DNA of 64,000 nucleotides, taken from assembly GCF_047663525.1 (NCBI RefSeq), contig NC_092600.1, forward strand, positions 558,001 to 622,000. Reading direction: 5' to 3'. The DNA is from Anas platyrhynchos. Its lineage: Eukaryota > Chordata > Aves > Anseriformes > Anatidae. The translations under genes and the position numbers were made by a program. The notes under the pieces were generated by a model. That model was not told the DNA's origin and did no database searches. It saw only the letters and a program-made list of their open reading frames with translations. Numbering within the stretch: position 1 is the first letter of the stretch; each line of letters begins with the position of its first letter. This document shows, piece after piece, positions 1 through 13,900 of this stretch.

Positions 1-140
1 CCAAGCAGTAGTTTTGAGCTATCGCTCAAATTCAAAATACTGGTGGGAAGTACACTGATCTAACAGCATTGGGTTTTTAGGACACATCATTAGAAACAGT
101 TATAGGAGATTGATGACCAAGTGTCTTGTACAATAAATAC

Positions 141-1941
141 CTCTGTCTTGGACTTTAATTTTGATGGTGTAGAGGTTGCAGATGAAGTTTTTAACTCATC
201 CTTTAATTGAGATATTTTTCCTGCTAGCTCTTTTAAGGTCTTCATTATTTCTGCTCTCTCTTCTGGTTTCATAGCCTTATTTTTCTCCAGCTTGGATATC
301 AACATCTATGTATTAATAAAAGAGCAGGAATATAAAACTTCAGCAAGAACAGCACTGAACAGATGCCTAAAAAATCAAAACACATGTACTGGAAGCCATT
401 CCAAACTTACCTTCTGACATTCTATTTGTTTTTCTAACATCTCTTGCTTCTTTTTCCTCATGTCTTGTTGGAGTTTCATTGCCTCCTGTGAGAAGAAAAC
501 TCTTTGAATCAGAAAAAGCAGTCTAGCATTGTACGTACTTGTATGTCATATTTTCTTCTTCAAGATATGTAAGCAAGAGCCATAATAAAAACTACTAGTC
601 TGTGAACTACACTAGTATTAAATGTATCTGATCTGGAAAGTAACAATTAAAACTTGCCCACTTCCTGCTCTGAGGTAATCTATTATTTTTTTCTTTTCCT
701 TCCAACACTCCTTGAATATCCTGTGCTGTTGTTTAAGTTTTCACATCTACAGAGATTAAAACCAGAGAAATATCAACAACCCCTTATCGCTCGCTCTTTA
801 AAAACAAAAACGCCAATCCTCAACCTGCATCTGCAAAAGTGAATCATAAAAGCTACACTGATCATGTGTAGAAAGCTACATAGCAGTATTTGAGGTTTAA
901 TGTGTCTTTCAGTCCTTTCTTTTTAAAGTACTTTGACCACTACACTGTCGTCAACATATAGCAGAGCACCTGTTTTTTTTTAAGAGCTTCTTGCACATCA
1001 TGAGGTTTAGACCCTGCACCAGGCTTCATAGGTGTCTTTAAATTTGAAGTACTGTAAACCGTTTTTGAGTGGCTTGTAGAAGTAGGAAACGTCTGAAATT
1101 GTAAAAATACACACACACAAACAGAAATATGTAATAGGTTAAAATGAATGTGATATACCACCATCATAAAGTTTAAAGGGAGATATTCTATAAAACAAAC
1201 CCAAGCTTCCAGATTTATGCAACAATTCATAAATTAAAATATACGCATAAAGTCATTAATCTAATGGTCAACTTGCTTGGAAGCAATCATGTTACACACT
1301 TTTGCAGAAAATGTTTTAACAAGATAATTTATTTCAGTCATTATCCAAAATTGCCTTTGTATCCCAATATCCACTAGGAACACTGCTGAAGCCGATCTTT
1401 TGTAACTGCACTATATTCAGCTTGGTAACACAAACTAACATCACGCTTACAGATCAAACACTTAAAAGAAATAAGGCAGTAACAGTCACCATACCTCACT
1501 GGGAAAAGCAATCAGATTTATCAACAAAAAGCTGACGTCCCATGTAGGCTGTCAAATTTGTTTAATAGGAAACACTGCCAAAAATATTTGATGATACTTA
1601 AAATAGTGGTACTTTGTTTCTGAAATAATTCTCCCTAGTATATATAAGCAGCTAATGAAACTAAGAAGTGACTGACCACATTGTATAGAACTTCAGTGAT
1701 AAAGAAATCTACTAGGAACAGAATTTTCAAGTTCTATTTGCTAGGTCCCTTTTTCAGCTAATGGGTAAAAGCTTTAAGCGAGTATGAAGATGGTCAGCTT
1801 TCAGAAACATACCTGAGAATCCTCTCCTACAGCCCCAGCCTGACTTATATCAGACTGACTTCCACCTGCTGCTCCAAGGCGACGTTTAACTGGGACTTTA
1901 TTAAGGACATAGGCACCAGAGGCCAGAGGTTTACTCATTGC
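141..1941 (-). CDS. RBM27: RBM27 exons 13-16: linker and coiled coil, open at the window edge
   Basis: Exon 13 is 1941-1813, exon 14 is 1092-970, exon 15 is 485-411 and exon 16 is 305-141. All are in phase 0. Exons 14-16 give a long Lys/Glu/Gln-rich helix (for example EAMKLQQDMRKKKQEMLEK and KPEERAEIMKTLKELAGK), the family's coiled coil. Exon 16 ends TKTE-type (KSKTE) before GTATTT, and the intron runs off the left end, so the C-terminal RRM and the stop codon are not in this window. Confidence 0.94.
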
Positions 1942-4900
1942 CTGTGTATCAACAGATATTAAAAAAAATAAATGAGAAAGCTTTAAAAATGCAGAGTACA
2001 GAGCCTAACAGCTGTCACTTAAGAACACTGATAACCTTCAGCATATCGAAGGTGTGTTTATGAAAGCATACCTTTGACATATTGCTATGCATCGTTACGG
2101 CTGGAGGCGTGGTCAGGGCTTGCTGCTGAAGGTGAAGCTGGTGATGAAGAGACTGTGAGGGTGACTGCTGCTGTGCTTGCTGCAGCAATGGGGGATTCTG
2201 TTCACTTTCTCTGTGCCACAACACCCTTATAAACCGATTGTTTAAAACTGCCTCTGTGCTTGAAATTGCCTTCCTGGCCTCATCATTAGTTACGTACTGA
2301 ATTAGTGCAGCTTCAGGATCATTCTGAAAAGCAACCTAAAACAAAAGGTCATAAAAATACATTAATTCTCAAGAAAGAAAACATCTCAACCAGTAGCAAA
2401 CCAACCTATAAATAATCTGCAGGAACAAGTGGAATATCTAACGATATTAATAGCTCAAAAATGAAGGTAACTATTTTATATAATTAAAGCCAAGTACATT
2501 TTGGAAAACACACATAATTACAGCAAAGACTATATGCCGTAAAATAAAATCAAATAAATAATAAAAGAGACTTCTCCACCAAGTATCACTGGATAATCAA
2601 AGCACAGTAAAACACTATTGGGATATGACTGAAGAGGCTGATACAAAGCCCAAAGCTTTTTATTCTACTCTTCTGAAATAAAAACATTGTCCAAGGATAC
2701 ATAGTGCAAAGATTCACCATATTTCCAAAGAAACATTATCCAGCAATCATGAAAAAGACAAATTTTCCCTAAAAATTAATCATCACAGAAATACAAACAT
2801 ACTTCGTAGTACGATATGGTTGAGGTAATGTGTTTTAAATGCATCATTTAATTACCATCTTCTGGGCTAGTCTAAAACCGTCAACTCAAGAAATAGGGAG
2901 GCCTCCCAGGTATGTCTTTATTCAGACCTCTAAGCAAGGACTCTGGAGGCCATTGTTTTGCGTAAACAAAACAAAAGGAAATTAAGTAGTACTTTAACAA
3001 TGCAACTACCTGCATATTGCTTCTACAGTGCTTTTCCACTTCTTATAATGCAAGAAACACCACTGAATTTGAGCCAATTCTAGGATGCAAAATGATAATA
3101 AACTGATGCATAAAGACTCTCCTGTAGCATCATTGCCCAAATCCTAAGAAATAATGCAGGACTTCCATACAAAACAGAATTTGCTGGCAGATCTCTCTCA
3201 AAATTTATGCTCAAGTTGCTCAAAAGCCTGACAGATACTGTTAAATTTGCAAGACTTTCAAATGTTATAAGACCTCATGAAGGCAGAGGACCAAGAAAAG
3301 GCTTTTTTGAATTTGATTACTTACTTTTGTTAGTCTCCACTAAGATTTCTCAGAAACAAAGTATGGCTACTGTATTCAAGAAGGCTCCAGGGGAAATAAA
3401 ATACCCACATGCAGAAATAAAATCGTACTTTGTTTTTTACCTGAATGTTTACAATAGTTCCAAATTTACTGAAGTGTTCGTTGAGCTGTGTAATATTGTT
3501 CATTTCTGGTGGAATTTTTCGAACTTCTAATTTTGTATTAGTATACTGATTCTTTTTCAAAAATCCTGGCTTATTCTGGTTGTTATTTGCTTGCCTAGAG
3601 AAAACGAGAACAAGATATTTGTTCAGAAAGACATAAATGCACTGAAGTAGGGCAGCCATTGTTAATACACATTTAACTTTTATTTTCTCATTAGAAGTAC
3701 AGACTAGAGAGTAACAACAACCGAACTACCCTACCCCCTAGTAGTTAGTCTCCGATTATTATTTGGACATAGATTTTCTGACTCAGCCCACTCAAGTTAC
3801 AGGGACTAACAAATCGCTCTATTTACAGCACCGATAACATTAAAGTGCATTCCAGTTAGTCAACTGCAGTCATTAATTCTTACTTTCCCAACCATGGTTT
3901 CTTCAGCGGTGGACATTCCATGCTACTTGGAGATCGTTTTCTGCTGTCTGGTTCAAGCACAACTCTAGTTACATTGCTGCTATTATTCGTAATGGGAATG
4001 GGAGGTTCAGTCTGGATGATAATATTGGCAGCTGGAGGAAAGGAAAGGAATGGAAAAGATGTATTGTTTATCATACATGTATGGAAACATTGACAGAGCT
4101 TGCATTTAAATAACAAGATTGAGATGATTTTAAAAACCTAAGAAATAAGACTACGTTCTGTTTATAAAGTTACTTCAGAGATTGCTTGCTAGCCTAACAA
4201 ATCAATCTGAGGAAAACAAGCATTTAGTCCTGCAAGCAGAGATGGGATTTTTGACCTTCAAGATTAATATCAGTTGGAAGAAACAAAAACAAAACTTAAT
4301 TTTGCAGGTACTGAAGCTTTAGGTTCTGCAGACCACCAGCACCACAAAACAAAACAACCCACTACATTCTGAGATTTTGGGTTAGAGTTCTGGAATGTGG
4401 CATGGGCTTAATAAACAACCAACTTTCCCTGAATTAACCTTTGATAGTGAAAGGCAACCAAGAACCCATTCCTCCCACTGCTATCCCCTCGCCACCCCTC
4501 CATCCAGTTTTCAGCAACACCAACTGTCAATTGAGCACAGCTACAGCATGAAATTATATTCTCAGAGATGTTAAAATTATTATTTGAAGCAAATTCTACA
4601 AACACAAATCCAAAGCACTAGATCATAATTTGCCAAGTATTTATTACATCCATTTGAAAATTACGCTATTGCTGTTGGCTTCTTATGTATGCCAAATATT
4701 CAACTCCTAAAAAGAAGTCTGAGTTGTAAATCAATTTTCTGTGGTTTTTATATATGCCAGAGCTCTGCTGATTACACTCGTAAGAAAAAACAAGACTAGG
4801 CTTTTTCAGGCATACAGTTTCAGTCTTACATTGGAGGATGATTTTAGAGTAAACCTTTCAGGTACTTGACAAAGGCAGCAAAACAAGCGGCCTGAGGCAC

Positions 4901-7900
4901 CATAACCAAACACAGACCCATTCCTTACAACTGGAATGGGTTCTTAGAGAGACCAGCAATAAAGCCCCAACCCTGCCTTTATGACATTTATTAAGATGAA
5001 AACAGCAACAACAATTTCTACAATAACATTTAAAAATATTCTTTATAGGATGAGTCATGGGAAGGGAATACTGGGAAAAACCCCTTTCTAATCCACTAAG
5101 AAGCACTGAAGTGTAACAATAAACACTGAAATTTACCAACTTTTCCCTTACAGATCATGGGGGGAAAGCAGGAAGGAGAAAGAAAGCTATGCTAGCAGAA
5201 CAAAAATTTCTTTGAAGAGCCTGGACTTCTTCTCTATCCTAAAAGAGACTTTGTACACGCCACGCTACATCCACATTCATCCAACTTATGATTCAGAATT
5301 ACTTAAACGTAGACTGGGATTTCTACAGGCTAGGAGAATTAGAATTCTACCTGCAACAATTATTTTAATATAGCATCTGGCTGACAAAGTCAGACCATCA
5401 AGTACAAAAACATGATAGCTCCCCTCGCAACTACTATTGAACCAGACGAGACAAGTATTGTGGATCATCACATCTGTGCCCCAGCTCTTAAACATGCCCT
5501 TGGCAAATCTGAAGTTTCTTCAAAACATACTGTTTAAAGTCATCTTGCTGTATCATTGTTCCTTCTAGAAGCAACAGCACTCAAAAAGTACCTTTGTAGG
5601 CTAAAGACAAATAAAAACCCAACCAACCAAAAAACACCAAAACAAACCAACCTTGTAACATTTCCAAGCCAGTGGTTATTTTTAATCAGTAAGTCTGCTG
5701 TTACTTCAATATGGTCGTATTAGCATTTTTAAAAAAAGTTGAGATGTCTGAAAATTGCTCTGAAATACTAGATCAGTGAGAAAAAAAATATGCTGCTTTT
5801 AGCCTGAAAAAGGGGAAAATAAGTGTTGACGTTCTCGGACAAAAATAGCAACAGCAATGACTAGAAACCCTTCCTACCTCTTGGATTTGTATCCATCTCC
5901 CCAGATGTTAGGCCAATTAGATTTGGACGCTGCGTTTGTGCTCTTGTAAAGAACTGTCGATATTGAGATCTACCAGCACTGGTAATACTAGGAGCTTCAG
6001 GGTTATAGCCATCTGGCTCATATGTATCTATAAAAAAAGGAGAGAAATGAAAGAATTTTTCAAATGCGTTTAAGACTCAGGGTTAATTTTCCTTTAAGGA
6101 AACGCATGGATGTCCAAGAATCAGAAGTTGTTTTGGACGAAGAGAAGAGAGAACAGAGGTTGTAGAGCCAATGTGTGTAGCTATTTAAAGCCCTCATCTC
6201 AACTTACGCCTAAGTCTATTTGGGCATATTCCCCTTCAACGACTGCTACTGTTTGTACGAAGTGCATAGATCACAACTATCGAGTACTGATGATGAAGTG
6301 CCTGAAAAAGAAGTGAGGTTCCTGTATCATATCCTTCACTAAGTCTGACAGTGTTTCACGGGGAGCAACAAAATATTTAGTTTGAGCATTTATTCTTACA
6401 TCTTATCCTGAGATGTAAAGAGATTTTGAGTCTTTGTTGCACTAACAGATTATGTTACTTCAGGGAAGGATTTTTGGAGAAGAATGGGCTTAAATGATTC
6501 CAATCAAAGCAAGCTGAGAAATCAGGAGATTTGACTAATACTTACCTATTAAATTATCTTAATTTATGTGAGATTAGCTGCCTACCTTCATTAAAGTATT
6601 AACGATTACTTAACTACAAGAGACAACTGTGAGAACACAAGATGACAGAATTGACTCATGTTGTTCCTCTAGTCCAAGGTACATCAAAGATGATGTATTT
6701 TTTCCAACAATAAAATGGAAAAGCTATACAAGACCTTGAATGAATAAAACCCATGAAAAGCCTCCATAGGAACACAGCACATCCTGGAACAGAAACAGGT
6801 GCCAATACAGGGGGATCCAAAAGACCTGAAGCACTCTACATGTCAGCTCCTTGTTCTAAAATGACAACGAAGACTTGACAATTTAAAACAGATGCCTCAA
6901 AACTTCAACGCTGATGTTTTGTCATGCAGTGCTGAATCTGCACTCAGGAGTTTCAGACTCTGCCAAGAACTTTCATTAAACTCGTGTGAGCTGAACTACA
7001 AGTTTCTCTTCCAAGATTCTTCGTGCAATTGCAAGAGCAGTTCATCAGCAGTTTAACCATAACAGTCCAAGAACAGGACGTGAGAATCAATGTCCACACA
7101 GGTTTTGGAGAAGAGAATTACAGAATTACATAGTGCAATTGAAGTCAAAGATGCCCCATGAGTTACAACACATAGAATCACTCCTTAGAAGAAGCTCTGA
7201 AGCTGAAAGAATCTGATGGTAGCATGGCCTGACAGCACTTGGAGACAACTGAACAGAGATCCTAACAAGATATTTGAGTGACTGATGTTCTAAAAAGCAT
7301 GGAAGTCATGAAGGAAATGACATGGACCATAAACTGGAGCTCTCATTTGAATAAAATCTAGAATATTTATGTTAAAAAGAACAATAAACATTATAATTAC
7401 TTATTATTATTCATTGTATTATTTATAATATTCCAGAAAGGTATATTAGAAAACACAGATTTTAATCACCTTATTTTGCTCACATAAAACATGAAAATGT
7501 CATTACCATTTTCATTATCAAAGAAATATACATTTTATTTGATTTAAACTGAATGATTTGGGGTTCTCCAGTTATTTTGTTATTCCTTTCATGAAAAAAA
7601 TAAAAAAGTGCTCTGTAAGGAAGATGTCATGTCCATTGAAAGCAGTCTTTTTTTTATTTCTTAAGTTAGAAGGCCAGGATTAAGTCAATTTTGAAACAAA
7701 AACAACAACAGAAATAAAATACTAATGCATATGAAGAACCTAAAGAAAATTTTGGTACTCAGATGAGAGAAAAAAGTCTCTCATATGAAGTAGTAGCCAA
7801 AATTGGGTAGGAATAAAGACCAAGTTAAACAGTAATTACAGGTTTGCAGATGCATCTTTTCTCTACTGATGTTCTACTAAACAGCTAGAAGATGAACACA

Positions 7901-10900
7901 TTTTTTTCTTATCCTACTGTTTTATTATTTTGAAAATATGAAACCGAAAAGAAGCCCCTGACAAATGATCTTTTCTCAGACAGTGACAGAATACTACTGC
8001 TATCTCACACAGTAACAGCAGATGATGCACTGACCACAAGGAAAGCCATCAGACTTCTTTTTAGATTTGTATTCACTGGAGGAAGAAAAAGGTAATCACT
8101 TCTAATTACACAAGCAGAGGAACTTTTAAATTTACATGCCAAGCAGATTTTAAAAAAGAAATTTGCTTACGTTCTGATACTGTGTACAGTAGGTTCTGGG
8201 GTAACGGAGGAGGTAGCCTTGCTCCTACAGAGGCAAGACTGGGCACGGCACTTGTCCCAGGCTGGTCACGATTATTTATCAAACTTGACTGTGTTAAAGG
8301 TGGTCCTGCAACGACATCATAGAATCACTAAAACTCCACAGATAAAATGTACAAACAATTCTGTGCGATTTGTTTATTCCTTGTAAATAATCACAATGCA
8401 TGAGAAGTCCCACTCTGTTAAGTTACTCTGATTCCAACACTTTCTCTTTCCCAGAAAGAAGAGTAAGGAGGGGAAGGGGGAAAAAAAAAAAAAAAAAAAA
8501 CAACTTTTCTTCCTTTTCTTCCCCAGAGCTTTATTACTGTTAGAGCTTGCATTAACAAAAGCAGCTCCTCCCTCAGCTCTGCCATGGAGAATCAAGGCTT
8601 GATTCAGAGCAAGACATACCAGCAACATTTAGATTACAGTTCTAGAACAAAAAACTACAGTGTGAAAGGAATTAACAGGCAAGGAATCTGACTAATTTTT
8701 GCTTTGTTTGTACCATATACAATACACATACTTCAATTTACTATGTAGCCAAAGAGGGGCAGTGAATTAATCCTATGCAATGTACTAAAACACAACTACA
8801 ATCAGAGAACTCTGAACAGCAGCAAGCCAACTCAGTACCCTCTAAAAGGCTCAGGCAAAGTTTTGAGTAAATTATCCTGGTAAGTAGAAAAGCTTGCCTT
8901 AGATAAGGTAAATATGGTATTTCCTACCTTTGCCATTTTAAGCTTTTGCTACTAGGGCTTGTGAAAATAAGTAATCCGAGGAAACAAAGGCAGGAATAAG
9001 ACTAAGTGTGTATGAACAGATATAATCTACAGGTGCCTTTCATGTAATTGTAGCCAGGCACAGTTTCACCAGGAGCACCACTGTTTTGGAAATAAAACTA
9101 GCATAAACAACAACTATATTCCCTAAGATTAATTTCATAAATGATCCTTCTACTACCACTGTAAAATGTTTTCTAGTTTTTCACTAATTGCCTCGTGTTA
9201 ACCCTATATGGAAACTATTTCTTATCCCATAACTGCTGCTACTTGTTACAACTATGACAGCATGTATTGTGTAACTGGAGTCAAGAGTACTGAAACAGAG
9301 TAATCATATATCCAATATACTAAGATTTTTCTTCACAGAATTTACAATATGCAACGAGGTAAGAAAAAAGGTTGAACAGACTCAGATCGCTGTTGAGCTA
9401 AAACAGATCTCAGCTGCTAAGAACAACACATAGTATAGTACAAACACAGATGTATTAGAACTTTCAATAGATTAGACCTCAAATTTTTTTCATTAGGAAA
9501 AAAATTCCTTTCCAGAAAGAGCCATCATTTTAACTTTGTGACATACAATAAAACAGAAAAATGTTTAACTTACTTGGTACAGGAAGCACAACAGGAGGTG
9601 GTGCCTGCGGATGAGCTTGTGGTACTGGCATCCTCATATTGCGAGCTGGACCTGGCATTGGAGGCAAAAGCATACCAGGAGGAGGAGGAAGTCCAGGAGG
9701 TGGTGGAGGAAAAGGAATCATACTTGGCAAGGAAACTTCATCTACTACTAAAGGATCGTTTCCATGATCAAACTGGCAAAGATCACCAAGTACACAAAAT
9801 CCTCTCTCTGCAAAACAAGAAAATTAATTATCTTCTTAAAGGAAAAAAAAAATAGTTGTCAACAATTAACGTCATCTCAGTTTTTGCTGGAATTTCTTAC
9901 TAAAGAAAACATACAATCAATGACTTAACATTATCAGATGAGGTTTCAGAATAATTCAAATTATAGTAATCTTCCATAAAAGCATACAGACATATGTATG
10001 TATGCACAATAAAAGCTGTGGAAAAACAAAGCATGAATACGTACGTTTTACATTAAACACATGTAGTGAAATCTTTTTCAGAACTGCCAGTCATTAAGTT
10101 ATTTGCCAAGGCAAATCTGTAGCATTGTGAACAAAATCCTGATGTTCTGTCCAGCAGCTGTCACATTACAAATGAACTGCTTTCAGCAAGATAAGTTCCT
10201 TTCCCAGTAAAATATTGGGCATTCATGCATTTTTACATATAAAGGTACACCACAATCTACTGCATTTTGACTTGCTACACTTAACTTGAATACCTAAAAT
10301 AAGTTACAGAATTATTGAAACGAGGTAGGAAACCGAAGACTAGAAAACAGTTTACCATCATAATCTCGACATCTTCTTTTAGGTGGAGGGTTTCTGCCAA
10401 ATGAACTGGGATTGCTATGATTGTTATAATAATTTGACCAGCTCTCTGTTGTGTTTTCCAGATGGTGCGCAGGTGCAATTACAGTAACAGCACTGGGAAT
10501 AGATTGTGCAGAAGAATACTGTTCAGTAGAGTTACTTTGAGACACAGAAACTGGATTATATGAGCCTTCAACATCATTTCTTTCACTCTTGAATTTTGAT
10601 CTCTCACGGTGCTCTGCTTAGAAAACAAAACAAAAAAAAACAACAAAAACACAAATTAGGTACATCTTCATACTTTGTTCTGTGCATCAGAGACCTGAAA
10701 AAAGATACTACACAACAGCATAGACATTTACTTAAATATTCAGTGTTCTGCACATGAAATTGTTCTTAAAGCAGATTAGTCTTACCAATGGAAGACAAAC
10801 TAAATATAATGCAAACAGGGTTTTAACTTCAGAAATTAGATATTTTCTTTGCAAAATGAACATTCTTTCATCTACTCCTTATCCCTTCTTGGATTACAGC

Positions 10901-13900
10901 TTTCTTTTGAAGTAAAAAGGGGGAGAAAAGCAACAAACCAATAACTAAAGTGGTCTCAACACACACTGAAGCGTGTGGTAATCTGTGCCTCTTAGTTTTC
11001 CAACAGTTCTGAATTAGCCCTAAAAGTACAACGTGTGGTAACCACCTTGAATTAGAAAGAAAACTTCTCTAAAAATATACAATAACAAAGTGAAAGAGAT
11101 TTATACTACTTAGCAAAAACATAGCATGTCTTTGAAAAATCAACAGCTTTGTTAACACATACAGCGCATAAATATCAACTACTGATATACACCTGTGAAT
11201 AAATTAAGAGGTTAGTGAATAACACAATTCCCTTAATTATTCTACTCTGAAGAACAGCATCTTAATGATTCCAGCAACACGAATTTCTCAAAATTTGCTC
11301 AGACTGCTCAAGGACATCTACAGCCTGCTAGACTGTACAGTATGTAGGAGTCACCACACGTCACTGACATTAGATCTTCTCCTAAAGCAACACCTTGAGT
11401 ACTCACCAACATTTCTGCTTGAATCGCGGTCTTTGCTTCTACCCCTACTGCGGCTACGACTTCGGCTTAACCCTCTGCTTTTACTACGACTTTTACTCCT
11501 GCCTCGTCGCCAGCTGGACTTGTCTCTGTACAAGTCACTCCTGTCGTAGTATCTGTCATAGTCCCTCCATTTTCCATCATCTCTCTTTTTCTCTCTGGTT
11601 CTAGAAAAACACATATGTAGACCATATTTATGAAAAGAGAAACCCAATTCAAAAACAAGTTTGCAAATTAACATACCGTTTTTCCATCCTGTCCAGTTTA
11701 GACAGCAAAAAAAAAAAATATTTGAATCAGAATTTCTCCAATTACACAGAAAAATTCAGAAGCACTCATTCATAGAAACCCACTACAGGAGGATGAATAA
11801 AAGTAGGAAAGGTGGAGAAGTTATAGATGAACAGAACAAGTTCTAAAAACAATGTTGACAGTGTGTGTTGGGGGGGAAGTATAGGGGAGGGGCAGTAAGA
11901 ACACTGCCACACCCCAATAATGCTTTTCATTTATGTAACAAGGGAAAGAATGGAACTGAGAGCATCCCTAGGTATTAACATTTGAAAAGTACTGTCACCT
12001 TTCCCAAAGAGACTAACATCTAGTGAAGGGTTCTCATGCATGAGATCAGCACTGAAACACATTGCAGACAGAGAAAAGTGGGAAGGAAATCATTGCTTTT
12101 GCGAAAATCCTAAGAAAGAGGTAAAAATCCTCAGTTAAAGACTGCCAGCAAATACAGAAGGAGATATCAGCATTTTGGTTCAACTACTAGCCTTTGTTCA
12201 CTGGAATCTCCCCGGCTTCTCTGTGGACTAGAATGCTTCTTTTTCCTGCCATCCCGCTCTTCTTCAACTGATTCTTGAAAATTCTGCTTAAGAGACAGCC
12301 ACCAATTAAGCATGAGCATAGCTTCTTTTTTTTTTTTTTTTTAATGAAAAGAAAAAGACCAAGATTAATTTCATAACAGAGTTAGTATCTTGTATAAAAC
12401 AACATTTTAAGTATTACTTGCACAGAATACCTAAGCACGTCAAGTAATCACACTGCAGAGGTTGACGGGCTCTGTGCTTTAAATCTTTCAGGATTTTCTC
12501 TAGAGGAGAGGCTCCAAAGTAAAGCTACTTTGAAATTTTGTTTTTAAACAGGATTCACAAAAGACAAATGTTATATCCACTTTCTATCCCATTAGAATTA
12601 GCAGTTATACAAACCAGGCATTTTCTGAATCTCATAGTAAGAACACAACAAAGGAGAACTACTTCTCTCAACATAGACAGGCCGGTAATTCACATTTTGA
12701 AATAAATGCTTTAAAGCCAGAAAAAAAAAAGAAAAAAAAAAGACAAAAACCCAAACCTGTTCACATAGTTGAAGTAATCACATTTCTCGCTGGCCTCAAC
12801 AAACGCAGTATTACAAGTCTGAGTTTCCCCAGTACTGTAAATCTGTTTGAACGCATTTTGTACATTTTCATGCATTTGCTACCATTTTACTTTGCTTAGA
12901 AGTTACTGTAAAGTTGGGTGGCAAAAGTTTTCCTGCAGTAATATTTAAGAGTTTTTGAAGTCAAAACAATACTAAAAGGCAGGCTTATTAAAAAAAAACT
13001 CATCCGTGTTTAAGATTATATATAAAGAATTGGTAGAAACACTCAAGAATTGGCTTGACAAGGCTCTGGATAGCCCAGTTTAAGGTCCTGCTTTCAAAAC
13101 AAGATTGGATGATATACAGAATATACAAAATTGAAACAGGAAACGATTTGGGATGTTTTTCCTTCTTTCTCATCTCTTAAATCCTTTGAAATCACTGTCA
13201 GCTCTTATTGCCAGGGACATCTGAATAGGATTTCTGAATGATATTAACCTAGATAAAAGTAAAATGTTCTTTCGGAATGATCACCTTCCATTTCCATTCA
13301 GATGCACAGAGACAAAAAAAAGATTACTAGTCACAACAAAACAGATTTTGCTTTTGCATTTTGCCTCACAGATGTTACAGCAGGGATAATTTGAAAATTA
13401 GAAACAGGCAGAGGAAAAAAAAAAAAGGTTACCTCCTCCTTGACGACTTCTTTTTCCTGACTTGCAGGCTTTGCTTCTACTTTCGTGGGTTCAAGAGAAG
13501 GAAGGTAACTCTTTGTGTACAGACTTTCAAAAAGTTTATCTACAAAACCTGAAGTTTCTGAGGATAGAGAAGACAAGAAAAGATTATATACCAATTTAAG
13601 TTCGTTGTTTGGAATGGCTTTACCAGAAGAGCCATTTACTTTCAATCACATTTACAACTGTGCAATGTTCTAAGGGCCAAGCGTGACTGAAACTTGTATC
13701 AAATCCACAGTTAGTCCGCTAGCTACAGAGTTAGCAATTTCTTTTAACACTTTGAATTTAAACCAAATTGCCCTGAGAAGCTTGTCAGAAGCCTGAGAGA
13801 TCAACGTGGGTCAGGTTTTCAGAAGTTATCAAATATCTGATATGGAAACTTCTGGCAGCACGACATATGTTTTAAAACCAAATCAAGTGGTAGCTTTTAT

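Noticed and set aside
8319-8340. CATAGAATCACTAAAACTCC resembling the end of a CR1 element
   Set aside because: Too short and not followed by other CR1 blocks, and it overlaps the RBM27 exon 8 acceptor region.
11351-11600. Plus-strand frames rich in Leu/Arg opposite RBM27 exon 5
   Set aside because: Antisense shadow of the RS-repeat codons.
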